DNA from: Bradyrhizobium frederickii
GTDB lineage: Bacteria > Pseudomonadota > Alphaproteobacteria > Rhizobiales > Xanthobacteraceae
Assembly: GCF_004570865.1 (NCBI RefSeq)
Contig: NZ_SPQS01000018.1
Coordinates: 62,001-126,000, forward strand
Direction: 5' to 3'
DNA length: 64,000 bases
The position numbers and the translations under genes were made by a program. Shown piece by piece: positions 41,768 to 50,839 of this stretch; positions within the stretch are counted from its first letter, which is position 1, and each line of letters begins with the position of its first letter. The notes beneath the pieces are model-generated. The model was given only the letters and a program-made list of their open reading frames with translations. It made no database searches and was not told where the DNA came from.

Positions 41768-41860
41768 ACGACCAGCGCCCGTCCCTGCCGGCCCGGTGCG
41801 GCTTGCTTCATGGCCGCCTTCGTATCTACTGTGAAGAATCTTCACGCTGGAGTGGGCACC

Positions 41861-42709
41861 ATGGAGGTCATACTGCTCGGCACCGGCGGCCCGCGACCGG
41901 ACCCGCGCCGCATGGCGACGACCACGCTGATCAGGCTCGGTGACGAGAATATCCTGTTCGACGCTGGCCGCGGCGTCGTGCTGCAGCTCAGCAAGGCCGG
42001 CGTTCCCCTCGGTGCTATCAACACGGTCTTTCTCACGCACCATCACTTCGACCACATCGGCGACCTCTACGATGTGATGCTGAATTCATGGATGCACGGA
42101 CGCAAGGACGCGCTGCGCGTTTATGGACCGCCGGATACCGAGCGGCTCGTCAACACGCTGATCACGCAGGTCTACGACAAGGACATCGCCTGGCGGGATC
42201 AGGGCGAGCCGACCCTTGGCGGCTGGAAACCCGTCGTCGCGACGGACATCATACCGGGTCCCGTTCTCGACACCGGACGCTGGAAGATCAGCGCCGAGCT
42301 GGTCTCGCATGGCGATGGTCTCGACATGCAGCCGGCCTTCCTGGCGCGATGGATGTGTCTCGGCTACCGCTTCGAAGCGGAGGGCAAGGTCATTGCAGTT
42401 TCCGGCGACACGGTCCCCTGCCCCGGGCTCGAGCGGCTGGCACAGGGTGCCGACCTGCTCGTCCAGTGCTGTTTCCTCGCAACGCCGGAGATCAACAACG
42501 AGCACCTTCGCCGCCTTGCGAAATTCACGATCGCCTGCGGCGACACCGTCGGCAAGGTGGCGGCCAAGGCCGGCGTCAAGAAGCTCGCGCTGACCCATCA
42601 CCGGCCGCGCACCAACGATGCCATGCTGAACGCGCTGCTCGAAGATGTCAGGCAGGACTATTCGGGCCCTGTCGTGCTCGGCGAGGATCTCACGCGGATC
42701 GAAGTCTGA
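41861..42709 (+). CDS. Metallo-beta-lactamase-fold hydrolase
   Basis: The 282-residue protein starts MEVILLGTGGPRPDPRRM and has the metal motif THHHFDHIGD (HxHxDH), with later His in VSHGDG and the LTHHRPRTND end. The pattern is like RNase Z/arylsulfatase AtsA-type hydrolases. The cellular substrate is not known. It converges with the aldose-epimerase gene. Confidence 0.87.
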   Translation: MEVILLGTGGPRPDPRRMATTTLIRLGDENILFDAGRGVVLQLSKAGVPLGAINTVFLTHHHFDHIGDLYDVMLNSWMHGRKDALRVYGPPDTERLVNTLITQVYDKDIAWRDQGEPTLGGWKPVVATDIIPGPVLDTGRWKISAELVSHGDGLDMQPAFLARWMCLGYRFEAEGKVIAVSGDTVPCPGLERLAQGADLLVQCCFLATPEINNEHLRRLAKFTIACGDTVGKVAAKAGVKKLALTHHRPRTNDAMLNALLEDVRQDYSGPVVLGEDLTRIEV

Positions 42710-42758
42710 GGGCCCGTCGCTCGATCCGCAACGGGATGCGCGCGGCCGCCTTCCGGCA

Positions 42759-43634
42759 TCAGGACGATCCGACCTCGATCCGGAACGACAATTGCTCTTC
42801 GGCACCTGGTGCGATGTGCATCAGGCCGGGCTTGTCGCTGAACTCGCCGTCGAATCCGGCCGGACTGGCATAACCGCGCCAGGGCTCGATGCAGAGGAAC
42901 GGCGCGCCAGATGGTTTCGACCAGACCCCAAGCTCGCGAAAGCCGCGCCAGGACATTTTGAGCCAGGGGCCGGTGGGCGCGGCATAGCGGACCGCGTTGC
43001 TCTCGATCCGGTCGAAAATGACGGCGTCGTCGATGAACAGGGCTTCGGACAAAGGGAGCACCGCACCTTTGACCGGGCTCGGCTCCGTTGCCACGCGCAG
43101 CAATCCGCCATCGAGGCGGCGGACGGGAGACGATTCCGCGCTCGCAAAGGTCAGCGAATAGCTCTCCTTGGCAAGTCCCGGCTGGAGCGGCCAGTTGAAC
43201 GCGGGGTGACCGCCGATCGAAGCCGGCAATGTCTCCTTGCCGGTGTTGGCGATCGTGAGCGTCAGATCAAGGCCGGCGCCGTCGAGCGTATAGGTTGCGG
43301 TCAACCGGAACGCGAACGGATAGAGCGCACGCGTCGTCTCGCTGTCTTCGAGCACCAGCGCGCAGCGGCTCTCGCCGCGTTCCGTCCACGCAAAGCGGCT
43401 GTCGCGCGCAAAGCCGTGCTGGGTCATCCGGTAGGTCCTGCCCCGATGCCGCAATTCGTCCTTGGCGAGGCGCCCGACGATCGGAAACAGCAATGGCGCA
43501 TGGCGCAGCCATTCCGGTCCCGCCTGCCAGACGAATTCGGTGGTGGCGTCCTTCAACGAGCAAAGCTCGGCGCCGTGCGCCTTGATGGTGGTGGTAAGTC
43601 CGCCGCTGCGGAGAGTGTGGGTATCGTCACTCAT
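42759..43634 (-). CDS. Aldose 1-epimerase family protein
   Basis: The 291-residue protein is a galactose-mutarotase-like beta-sandwich enzyme. IKAHGAELCSLKD, WQAGPEWLRHAPLLFPIVGRL and GHPAFNWPL are typical of the LacX/YeaD-type branch, including the conserved HPAF. It probably interconverts sugar anomers. Single gene; an ATG 9 bases upstream is also possible. Confidence 0.85.
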   Translation of the reverse strand: MSDDTHTLRSGGLTTTIKAHGAELCSLKDATTEFVWQAGPEWLRHAPLLFPIVGRLAKDELRHRGRTYRMTQHGFARDSRFAWTERGESRCALVLEDSETTRALYPFAFRLTATYTLDGAGLDLTLTIANTGKETLPASIGGHPAFNWPLQPGLAKESYSLTFASAESSPVRRLDGGLLRVATEPSPVKGAVLPLSEALFIDDAVIFDRIESNAVRYAAPTGPWLKMSWRGFRELGVWSKPSGAPFLCIEPWRGYASPAGFDGEFSDKPGLMHIAPGAEEQLSFRIEVGSS

Positions 43635-43750
43635 GGCCGACATCTACACCGCGCCCACACACGCAGCAAGGCGGCGCCCCTCGTGCAATCGAAGCGTTTT
43701 GGCACCGGGCGGAGCGCAGCGTCATATTTCCGTACCTAACGATTGCTCCT

Positions 43751-44902
43751 GTGGGGCCCGTCCACCACCCGAAAGCCGATGAACCCCATGGTAGCCAATT
43801 GAAGTTCTTCATCAACGGCCGGTTTCTGGCGCAAAAGCTCACTGGCGTTCAGCGTTATGCCGCTGAAATGGTCAAGGCGATCGACGCGCTCCTGGCGTCG
43901 GAGCAAACTGCTGCCTCGCTGCGGAACGCGGATTGGCAATTGCTCACACCGGCGGATGCAAGCGAGGGCCTCGATCTCCACCGAATCAAGATCCGCACCG
44001 TCGGCCGCTTGCATGGTCATGCCTGGGACCAAATCGATCTGGCGCGCGCCGCGGCAGGGGGCCGTCTGATCAGTCTGGCCAATTCCGGCCCCGTCCTCCA
44101 TCGCGACCACATTGTCGTGATTCACGACGCTCAGGTCTTTCGCAGGCCGGATTTCTTCAACTGGCGCTATTTGACCGTCCATCGGACAATGGGTCGACTG
44201 CTCGCCCGCAACGCAGCCATCGCAACAGTGTCGGCCTTTTCCCGCCGAGAGCTTGCCCAAGTGCTGAACTTATCGGCATCGCGCATTCCGGTATTTCCCA
44301 ACAGCGCCGAACACTTCGCGGCGACGAAGCCCGATCCCGGGATTCTCGCCAGACTGGGCGTTCAACCGCAGAAGTTCTTCCTCTTCGTCGGCTCGAAGAC
44401 CAAAAACAAGAATCTGTCCGTGGCGATCCGCGCTGTTCAGCTGCTCGATCGGGAAGACGTTCCGCTGGTCATCGTCGGAGGAGATAACAGCAAGGTCTTT
44501 CAGGATAATTCGGCTGACGGGGTTTCCGGGCTGCTGCTGGCCGGACGACTGACGGACAGCGAGATTGCCGCGCTCTATGCGCATGCATCGGCATTCGTGT
44601 TTCCCTCGCTCTATGAGGGTTTTGGCGTGCCGCCACTCGAGGCCATGATCTTCGGTTGCCCGGTCATCGCCTCGACGGCTGATGCGGTTGTGGAGACGTG
44701 CGGCGATGCGGCTGCGTATTTTGACGCCAATGATGCCGAAGCGTTGAAGCAACTCATGCTCGAAAGATTGGCAGCCGGCGCAATCTCGGACCAGGAACGG
44801 CGACGGCAGCAGGAACGTGTCGCGTTTTATTCGTGGCAAAAGTCGGCCAAGTCTCTGCTCGACCATCTGGCACCACCGGCTAGCGTTGCCAGTGCTGCTT
44901 GA
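43751..44902 (+). CDS. Glycosyltransferase, GT4-type (GT-B fold)
   Basis: This 383-residue protein has the GT-B fold of family 4. INGRFLAQKLTGVQRYAAEM is the acceptor-side loop; KFFLFVGSKTKNKNLSVAI starts the donor-binding half, and PSLYEGFGVPPLEAM is the EX7E donor motif. It is the first gene of the polysaccharide cluster on the plus strand. The start codon is unclear: a GTG (used here) and a TTG 48 bases further in, which gives the more usual LKFFINGRF opening. No convincing Shine-Dalgarno precedes either. Confidence 0.88.
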   Translation: MGPVHHPKADEPHGSQLKFFINGRFLAQKLTGVQRYAAEMVKAIDALLASEQTAASLRNADWQLLTPADASEGLDLHRIKIRTVGRLHGHAWDQIDLARAAAGGRLISLANSGPVLHRDHIVVIHDAQVFRRPDFFNWRYLTVHRTMGRLLARNAAIATVSAFSRRELAQVLNLSASRIPVFPNSAEHFAATKPDPGILARLGVQPQKFFLFVGSKTKNKNLSVAIRAVQLLDREDVPLVIVGGDNSKVFQDNSADGVSGLLLAGRLTDSEIAALYAHASAFVFPSLYEGFGVPPLEAMIFGCPVIASTADAVVETCGDAAAYFDANDAEALKQLMLERLAAGAISDQERRRQQERVAFYSWQKSAKSLLDHLAPPASVASAA

Positions 44903-45084
44903 AGTTCAATGCACTTCACCTATCGCGCGCATCGGTTTTCGCACAAACGGTTTGCAACTGGCTGCAACGCGGACGCCCTCGCGTTGTTCCACGAAAAGTT
45001 TCATTCCCGTGACAATCGCGCGCGCAATGGGCTTGGCGCAACATCACCACATCGCTGCCCCAATATCGCTACGTATTCGAGGAA

Positions 45085-45109
45085 CTGTGTTTCGCACTAG
45101 CGAACACAG
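45085..45109. promoter_or_regulatory. Hairpin just upstream of the glycosyltransferase operon
   Basis: CTGTGTTTCGC and GCGAACACAG form a near-perfect stem (one bulged T) around ACTA, ending 14 bases before the operon ATG and next to its AGGGA ribosome-binding site. It may be a regulator site or a 5' leader hairpin. Confidence 0.45.
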
Positions 45110-45123
45110 AACAGGGATACACG

Positions 45124-46302
45124 ATGTCCGGCTCTCCGACGCAGCCCTATGCAAGGCAACCGATGAAAGTGCTGCACGTCGCCGAGACGATTCGGGGCGG
45201 GATTGCGAGCTATCTGAACGAGTTGCATCCGCAGCAACAGGCAAGCTTCGGCGCGGACAACGTGCATTACGTCGTGCCTTCGGATCATCGTCACGATCTC
45301 CCTGGGATCGACGACAACCAGATTACGACGTTCGAGCGATCCGGCCGTAGCATCGCCGGACTATTCCAGATGTTTCGTGCGAGCATGCAGGCCCTGGATG
45401 CCTTCCGCCCTGATGTCGTGCACCTGCATTCCTCGTTCGCGGGCCTCGTGCTCCGCCCCGCGCTTGCAGCCCGCTCGGACGGACCACGCGTCGTCTATTG
45501 CCCGCACGGCTGGGCGTTTTCGCGCGAGACCGGCCGCCTCAGCCATGTGGTGACGAAGGCGGCAGAGAACCTTCTCGCGCGAACGTCGGACCGGATCATC
45601 TGCATCTCTGGCGACGAGTTCAACGAAGCCGTCCGCGCCGGAATTCCCGCCGACCGCCTCACCCTCGTCCATAACGGCATCTCGAAGACGCGCTCGCCGC
45701 AGCCCGTCGCGGCAGACTGGACTTCCAAGAAGGTCAAGGTTCTGTTCATCGGACGCCTCGACCGTCAGAAGGGCTTTGATCTCCTGATCGAGGCGGCACG
45801 CGCGCTCGAAGACGTGGTTGATATCCGCATGATCGGCGCCTCCGTCGTCAACAAGTACGAAGGCCCGAGCGTCCCGCCCAACGTGTCCCTGCTCGGCTGG
45901 CTCGACCGCCCGACCATCGAGACCCAGCTCGAGGCCGCCGATCTCGTCGTGATCCCGTCACGATGGGAAGCCTTCGGCCTCGTTGCCCTGGAAGCGATGC
46001 GCGCAGCAAAACCCATCCTGGCGTTCCGCAGCGGAGCGCTGCCCGAGATCGTGGTCGACGGCGTCACCGGCGTGCTTTGCGAGCCTGTCGCCGTTCAACC
46101 GCTCGTGGACGGCTTTCGGCGGGCGCTCGATTTCGATCTCAAGGTGCTAGGGCAGCGCGGCTACGACCGGTTCAAGCAGCTGTATGACGTTCAGAAGACA
46201 CATGGGCAGTTGCAGCAGGTCTATCTCGACCTGCTGCAGAACGACCAGACACCGGTCGAAGCGAAGGCGGCGCTGCAATCGGATCTCTCCAAGAATTTCT
46301 GA
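45124..46302 (+). CDS. Glycosyltransferase, GT4-type
   Basis: The 392-residue protein opens with MKVLHVAETIRGGIASYLNEL (from residue 14) and has the donor-site motif PSRWEAFGLVALEAMRAAKP. KVLFIGRLDRQKGFDLLIEA begins the C-terminal Rossmann domain. It transfers a sugar to a lipid-linked acceptor at the inner membrane face. It is first in a four-gene operon (glycosyltransferase, hydrolase, glycosyltransferase, flippase); its stop overlaps the hydrolase start as TGATG. AGGGA sits 6 bases before the ATG. Confidence 0.9.
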   Translation: MSGSPTQPYARQPMKVLHVAETIRGGIASYLNELHPQQQASFGADNVHYVVPSDHRHDLPGIDDNQITTFERSGRSIAGLFQMFRASMQALDAFRPDVVHLHSSFAGLVLRPALAARSDGPRVVYCPHGWAFSRETGRLSHVVTKAAENLLARTSDRIICISGDEFNEAVRAGIPADRLTLVHNGISKTRSPQPVAADWTSKKVKVLFIGRLDRQKGFDLLIEAARALEDVVDIRMIGASVVNKYEGPSVPPNVSLLGWLDRPTIETQLEAADLVVIPSRWEAFGLVALEAMRAAKPILAFRSGALPEIVVDGVTGVLCEPVAVQPLVDGFRRALDFDLKVLGQRGYDRFKQLYDVQKTHGQLQQVYLDLLQNDQTPVEAKAALQSDLSKNF

Positions 46303-47639
46303 TGGCTCCACTAGTCCCACGCACCTTGGTTCGCGACAGTCTCCGCCTCGCCAGCCTCATCGCATCGGTCCTTCTGCCGGTCTCGGTCTGCGCCCAGCAG
46401 GCGCAACCGCTCGATGCCCGATTCCTGCTGGGGGTCGGCACGCATCAGGGCCTGGGTGGCCCGGTGAGCACGCGCGGATACGTGCCTTCGGAGAACGTCG
46501 GCCAGATCAAGCAGCTTGGCCTCAACGCCTTCCGCGATGATTTTCCCTGGTCCGATTTCGAGGTGGGAGGACGCCGGATGGGGTTCACGCCCAGGCTCGG
46601 CAGGCTGGAATCGCAAGTCAGGTCCGGCGTCGCGCGCCCCCTTCTGATCCTTGCGTTCGGCCATCATCTGGTTCCGAATTCCTCGCCGCCGACGACCGAT
46701 GAGGCGCGGCAGCGGTTCGCCGATTATGCCGCCGCGGCGGCGCAATCGGTCTTGCCGCAGCATCCGCTCTTCGAACTCTGGAACGAATGGAACCTGGCGG
46801 CGAAGAAAGATGCCGCGTTCTCGCCGGAGAATTATCTGGCGCTCGCGCAAGTCGCGCGGCCGGCGGTCAAGCGGGTTGCACCGAATGCGCCTTTCCTGGT
46901 CGGCGCGCTCGGCGATGATCCGGGCTGGACATGGACGGAGAAGATGCTGCGAACCGGCATCCTTCAATATGCCGACGGCGCTTCGATCCATCTCTACAAT
47001 TTCTGCATGGGCCCGAGCAAGCGCACCTCGGCCGAGATCATCGACCGACTCACGGCGTTTCACCGCCTCGTCGGCCAGGCGAGCGGAAACCCCGACTTCC
47101 CGATCTATGTCACCGAGACGGGCTGGACCACCGCCACCAACAAATGCGGCGTCAGTGAGCAGGCCCAGGCCGACAATACGGCGCAGTTGATCCTGTGGGC
47201 GTCGACCGCGGCCCGCTGGCTCAAGGGCATGTGGCTCTACGAGCTCAAGGACAGTGGCAAGAACCCATCGGAGCTGGAGGACAATTTCGGACTCTATCGC
47301 TTCGACAATTCGCCAAAGCCGGTCGCCTGCGCGGCTCAGGGCGCCTGGGCTTTCATTCGCTCCAGCCTGAGTGCCGAGCGCCGCGAGCTCGCCAGCGGCG
47401 TCGTGTCGATCAATGCATCAACGACGTCGGGCGGGAAAATTGCGGTCTGGTCCGAGGCTCCGGACCGACGCTACGAAATCCGGCTCAAGGGTGATCCGCA
47501 AGGGGCAAGCTTTGCGACGCCGTGCGACCAGGCGGCAAAGCCTGCGTCCGGGGCCTGGATTCCCGTCTCGAGCACACCGATCCTGATTGCAGCCAATGAC
47601 AGTGCCGTTCCCGCCCTGGAGATCAGGCCGGCGCGGTAG
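46302..47639 (+). CDS. Exported GH-A-clan glycoside hydrolase
   Basis: The 445-residue protein has a signal peptide (cleavage near VCAQ, about residue 31) and a TIM-barrel catalytic domain. The acid/base is Glu 162 in FELWNEWNLA, and the nucleophile is Glu 272 in YVTETGWTT; both motifs are typical of GH5/GH39-like PslG-type enzymes. A small beta domain fills the C-terminus. It is coded between two glycosyltransferases, so its substrate is probably the polysaccharide they make. Like PslG, it may trim or degrade mislocated polymer in the periplasm. Confidence 0.85.
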   Translation: MAPLVPRTLVRDSLRLASLIASVLLPVSVCAQQAQPLDARFLLGVGTHQGLGGPVSTRGYVPSENVGQIKQLGLNAFRDDFPWSDFEVGGRRMGFTPRLGRLESQVRSGVARPLLILAFGHHLVPNSSPPTTDEARQRFADYAAAAAQSVLPQHPLFELWNEWNLAAKKDAAFSPENYLALAQVARPAVKRVAPNAPFLVGALGDDPGWTWTEKMLRTGILQYADGASIHLYNFCMGPSKRTSAEIIDRLTAFHRLVGQASGNPDFPIYVTETGWTTATNKCGVSEQAQADNTAQLILWASTAARWLKGMWLYELKDSGKNPSELEDNFGLYRFDNSPKPVACAAQGAWAFIRSSLSAERRELASGVVSINASTTSGGKIAVWSEAPDRRYEIRLKGDPQGASFATPCDQAAKPASGAWIPVSSTPILIAANDSAVPALEIRPAR

Positions 47640-47668
47640 AGCCTATTTGCAGACATGAGGTTGACGCG

Positions 47669-48943
47669 ATGAAAGTTCTTTTGACGTCCACGCTTTATCC
47701 GACGCCTCAGGCACCCAAGATCGTCGGCGGCGCCGAGATCTTCGCCCGCCGCTTCGCCGAAGGTCTGATGCAACGCGGTGACGAGGTGGAAGTGATCCGG
47801 GCCGCGTCTAAGCCCGGGCAGGCCCCGGAAACCTGCGAAGGCATCAACGTCTACTCCGCGCCGGTTCAGAACATCTATCTGCCCTTCTCCGAGCAGAAGA
47901 ACGTCGCGCTGCGCAGCATCTGGCACGCGGTCGACGACTGGCAGATGCAGGCACCCCTGATCGCGGAACGCATCCGGGCCTTCAAGCCGGACGTGCTGCA
48001 CTCCAACAATTTGTCGGGCCTCACGACCGCGATCTGGCGCGTTGCCGCCCAGCTCGGCGTTCCCGTGCTTCATACGCTTCACGACTATTATCTGACCTGC
48101 CCGCGCTGCTCCCGCTTCGACAACGGACGGTCGTGCGAGCACACCTGCACGAGCTGCGCAATTCTGACCTTTCATCGCAAACGCGCCACGCACTGGCTCA
48201 GTGCCGTGGTCGGCGTCAGCGAGCGCGTCCTGTCCATTCATACCGACATGGGCATGTTCGCGGAGACGCCGATCCGCACCGTGATCCGCAACGCCTCGAC
48301 CGAGCCGCCGCAGGCGCCCTATCCCCGCCCGGTCTGCACCACAGAGGTGACGTTCGGATTCATCGGCCGCCTCACGGAGGAAAAAGGCATCGACAACCTC
48401 ATGCACGCTCTGGCGCTGCTGCCCCGGGATCGCATCCGCATGATGATCGCCGGCCGGGTCAGCGACGAGGAGCAGCGACGTCTCAGGTCGCTCGCGCCGG
48501 ATGCACGTATCGAGTTCATGGGCTTCGTGGCGCCGGACGATTTCTACAGGCAGGTTGACGTTGTGGTCGCGCCCTCCATCTGGCACGACCCCGGTCCGCT
48601 GGTCGTCGCAGACGCCAAGGCGGCCGGCAGGCCACTGCTCGGAACGCCGTTCGGCGGCATGCCCGAAGTCATCGAGCACGGCGTGACCGGCTGGCTGACC
48701 GAAGCCGATCCGCAATCCCTGGCCAGCAGCATGCTCGCGATCGCTGCCGATCCGCACAAGATCGACGAGATCAGCCGGCGCCTGATCGCGGATACCAGCA
48801 AGTGGATCTTTGCCGACGTGCTGTCTTCATACAAGAACCTGTATGAGCAATTGCGCGAACAGCGGATGTCGCGCATGCGCGCTGCAACGAGCGAAGCGCC
48901 ACAGGGACGGGCCGTCGGCAAGGAGCGCCTCATTCCGCGATGA
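47669..48943 (+). CDS. Glycosyltransferase, GT4-type, with Cys-rich insert
   Basis: The 424-residue protein opens MKVLLTSTLYPTPQAPKIVGG and has VTFGFIGRLTEEKGIDNLMHA before the donor region, with DPGPLVVADAKAAGRPLLG where the usual EX7E motif is altered. Residues about 150-175 carry six cysteines (TCPRCSRF ... CEHTCTSCAIL), a cluster seen in several GT4 proteins and likely structural or metal-binding. Its 3' end overlaps the flippase start by 4 bases (ATGA). Confidence 0.88.
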   Translation: MKVLLTSTLYPTPQAPKIVGGAEIFARRFAEGLMQRGDEVEVIRAASKPGQAPETCEGINVYSAPVQNIYLPFSEQKNVALRSIWHAVDDWQMQAPLIAERIRAFKPDVLHSNNLSGLTTAIWRVAAQLGVPVLHTLHDYYLTCPRCSRFDNGRSCEHTCTSCAILTFHRKRATHWLSAVVGVSERVLSIHTDMGMFAETPIRTVIRNASTEPPQAPYPRPVCTTEVTFGFIGRLTEEKGIDNLMHALALLPRDRIRMMIAGRVSDEEQRRLRSLAPDARIEFMGFVAPDDFYRQVDVVVAPSIWHDPGPLVVADAKAAGRPLLGTPFGGMPEVIEHGVTGWLTEADPQSLASSMLAIAADPHKIDEISRRLIADTSKWIFADVLSSYKNLYEQLREQRMSRMRAATSEAPQGRAVGKERLIPR

Positions 48944-50331
48944 CGCGCCTCTTCGCGATGGCGGGCTACGTCTATCAGAGCGCCGCGGCGATCATCCTGA
49001 TCTTCGCGATCAGCCATCTGTTGCCCGCCGCCGACTACACCAACTTTTCCCTCGCGCTGGCCTCGAGCCAACTGCTCTGCGTCCTGATGTTCGAGTGGCT
49101 GCAGCTGGCGGGACTGCGCTTTCTGGCGGCAGCCAAGGAGAACGAGGCGGCTCGGCTGAGGTGGTCGCTGCTTGCAGCCGGCCTGTCGAGCGCGGCCGCG
49201 CTCGTCGTGGTCGGGAGCTGCGCGTCTCTGGCCAGCGTTCTCCCGAGAGGGATCATCGCGTTGGGTCTTGGCATCTCCGTCCTTCAGGGCCTGACGGACC
49301 TCTATTTCCTGTCGGTCCGCCTGTCCGACCGGCTCGGCATCGCCTCCTTCCTTCTTGCGCTGCGTGCCACCGCCCTTCTGGCCGGTGCCGCCGCGGGAGG
49401 CGTGATCTCGGGAACGGCCGAAGCGGCGCTGCTCGGCATCGCGTCGGGGCACGCCCTGGGCCTCCTCGCCGGCCTGGTCGCATATCGCACGCCGATGGAA
49501 CGCGTGTCCTTGCAGAGGATGCTGGCCGACTGGAAGGATTTCTCCCGCTACGGCATGCTTGCGGCAGGCGCGTCCGTGATCCATCTGTCGGTGCCGGTGC
49601 TGCTCCGTGTCATCGTCCTCGGCCGGCTCGGCGCGACGGGAGCCGGCGCCGGATTTTCGATTGCGCTCGACCTCCTGCAGCGTCCGTTCTGGGTCCTCAA
49701 TGCGGCGATCCACACCGTGAGCTATCCCGAAGTGGTCGACGATTTCGAACACGGAGGCAGGGCAAAATCGGTGCAGTCGGCGCGGCGGATGTTCGAATTC
49801 ATGATCTGCACGACCCTGGTGCTGCTCGGCGGACTGATTGGATTCATTCCAGATGCAGCCCGTATCCTGGTGCCGCAGGCGAGCCTGGCCGGCTTTCTCG
49901 AGACGGCGCCAATGGTCGCCGCCTTCTATTTCCTGCACACCCATTTGCAGGCGACCATCGCGGTCGTCCCCCACCTCGAGAAGCTGGCGACCAGGCTCGT
50001 CCTCGTCGCGGCCGGCCAGCTCGCTCTTGTCGTCGCCGTCGCGCTGGTCGCGACCTCAGCCGGCGTGTCGCCGCGAGGGGCAGTCGGCTGCGCAGCGGTC
50101 GCCACGCTCGCGACGATCCTGGTCGCACTCGGTCCGACCCTGCGGTTTGAGGCGTTCCCGCGCTGGCCACTGGTCATGCAGGCCTTGGTGGCCGCGCTCC
50201 TGATCGGATCGCTCGCCTCGATGCCGACCGAGCCCGCGACGTGGCTTGCCGGCAAGATCGTGATCGCGGCGATTGCAACGGCGCTCGTCGGATGGCGCGG
50301 GGACTTTTTGATGCTGGCCCGCCGCGGCTGA
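48940..50331 (+). CDS. Polysaccharide flippase, MOP superfamily (Wzx-like)
   Basis: The 463-residue protein has about 12 membrane helices throughout and no soluble domain. The pattern with AAAIILIFAISHLLPAADYTNFSLALA at the start and SRYGMLAAGASVIHLSVPVLL at the centre fits O-antigen flippases of the MOP family. It should move the lipid-linked repeat unit across the inner membrane. It is the last gene in the operon. Confidence 0.85.
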   Translation: MTRLFAMAGYVYQSAAAIILIFAISHLLPAADYTNFSLALASSQLLCVLMFEWLQLAGLRFLAAAKENEAARLRWSLLAAGLSSAAALVVVGSCASLASVLPRGIIALGLGISVLQGLTDLYFLSVRLSDRLGIASFLLALRATALLAGAAAGGVISGTAEAALLGIASGHALGLLAGLVAYRTPMERVSLQRMLADWKDFSRYGMLAAGASVIHLSVPVLLRVIVLGRLGATGAGAGFSIALDLLQRPFWVLNAAIHTVSYPEVVDDFEHGGRAKSVQSARRMFEFMICTTLVLLGGLIGFIPDAARILVPQASLAGFLETAPMVAAFYFLHTHLQATIAVVPHLEKLATRLVLVAAGQLALVVAVALVATSAGVSPRGAVGCAAVATLATILVALGPTLRFEAFPRWPLVMQALVAALLIGSLASMPTEPATWLAGKIVIAAIATALVGWRGDFLMLARRG

Positions 50332-50839
50332 TTTTCGCACCGGCCGTGTGCGATGCACGCCGGGTTCCGACACGGAACCGGTGTCACCAGCAAGAACGTC
50401 TGCACCATCTCTGAGCAAGCACAACCCTTGCGAGCATATTATATAATTTAACCGCCCATGGAAGCGGCATCTGCGAACTTCCCGTGCAGGAAAAAGATTG
50501 AGCTGCGCGAAAGGCACGAGACCAAGATACTCGGAACGGCGGACAGACAAGCCGCGTCGGCCCCCTGCCAACACCCGTTGCGTGAAAGCTTTCGCGCCGC
50601 GTGCGCATACATTCAGCAGTGCAAGTCGCGAAAATCTTGAAAGCGCCTTCCTCACGCCACGCTGAGCCGGCATCGCATCAATTATTCTGCTGTAACCGAG
50701 CAAGTCTGTTCCTGCACAAGGAACCTCGTTTCGCTCGCGATTTGCAGCTTTCATTTTTATCTGAAATTCACACTCCACAGAGAAGCTTGAACGCAAATCC
50801 CTGCGAGCATTTCTGCTTGCGCTGAAACTCGAGTGTGCA
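50332..50839. other. 508-bp intergenic region upstream of the 1302-residue protein
   Basis: No reliable gene is seen; a 60-codon frame here has no domain and no ribosome-binding site. An AT-rich patch ATATTATATAATTTA lies at 50436-50450, where a promoter is likely. A 7-bp hairpin (GGTTCCG, 50363-50379) is present shortly after the flippase gene but has no T-run. The motif TGCGAGCAT occurs twice (50429 and 50802). Confidence 0.35.

Noticed and set aside
50458..50640. 60-codon open frame in the gap upstream of the giant protein
   Set aside because: No ribosome-binding site, domain or hydrophobic pattern; treated as chance.
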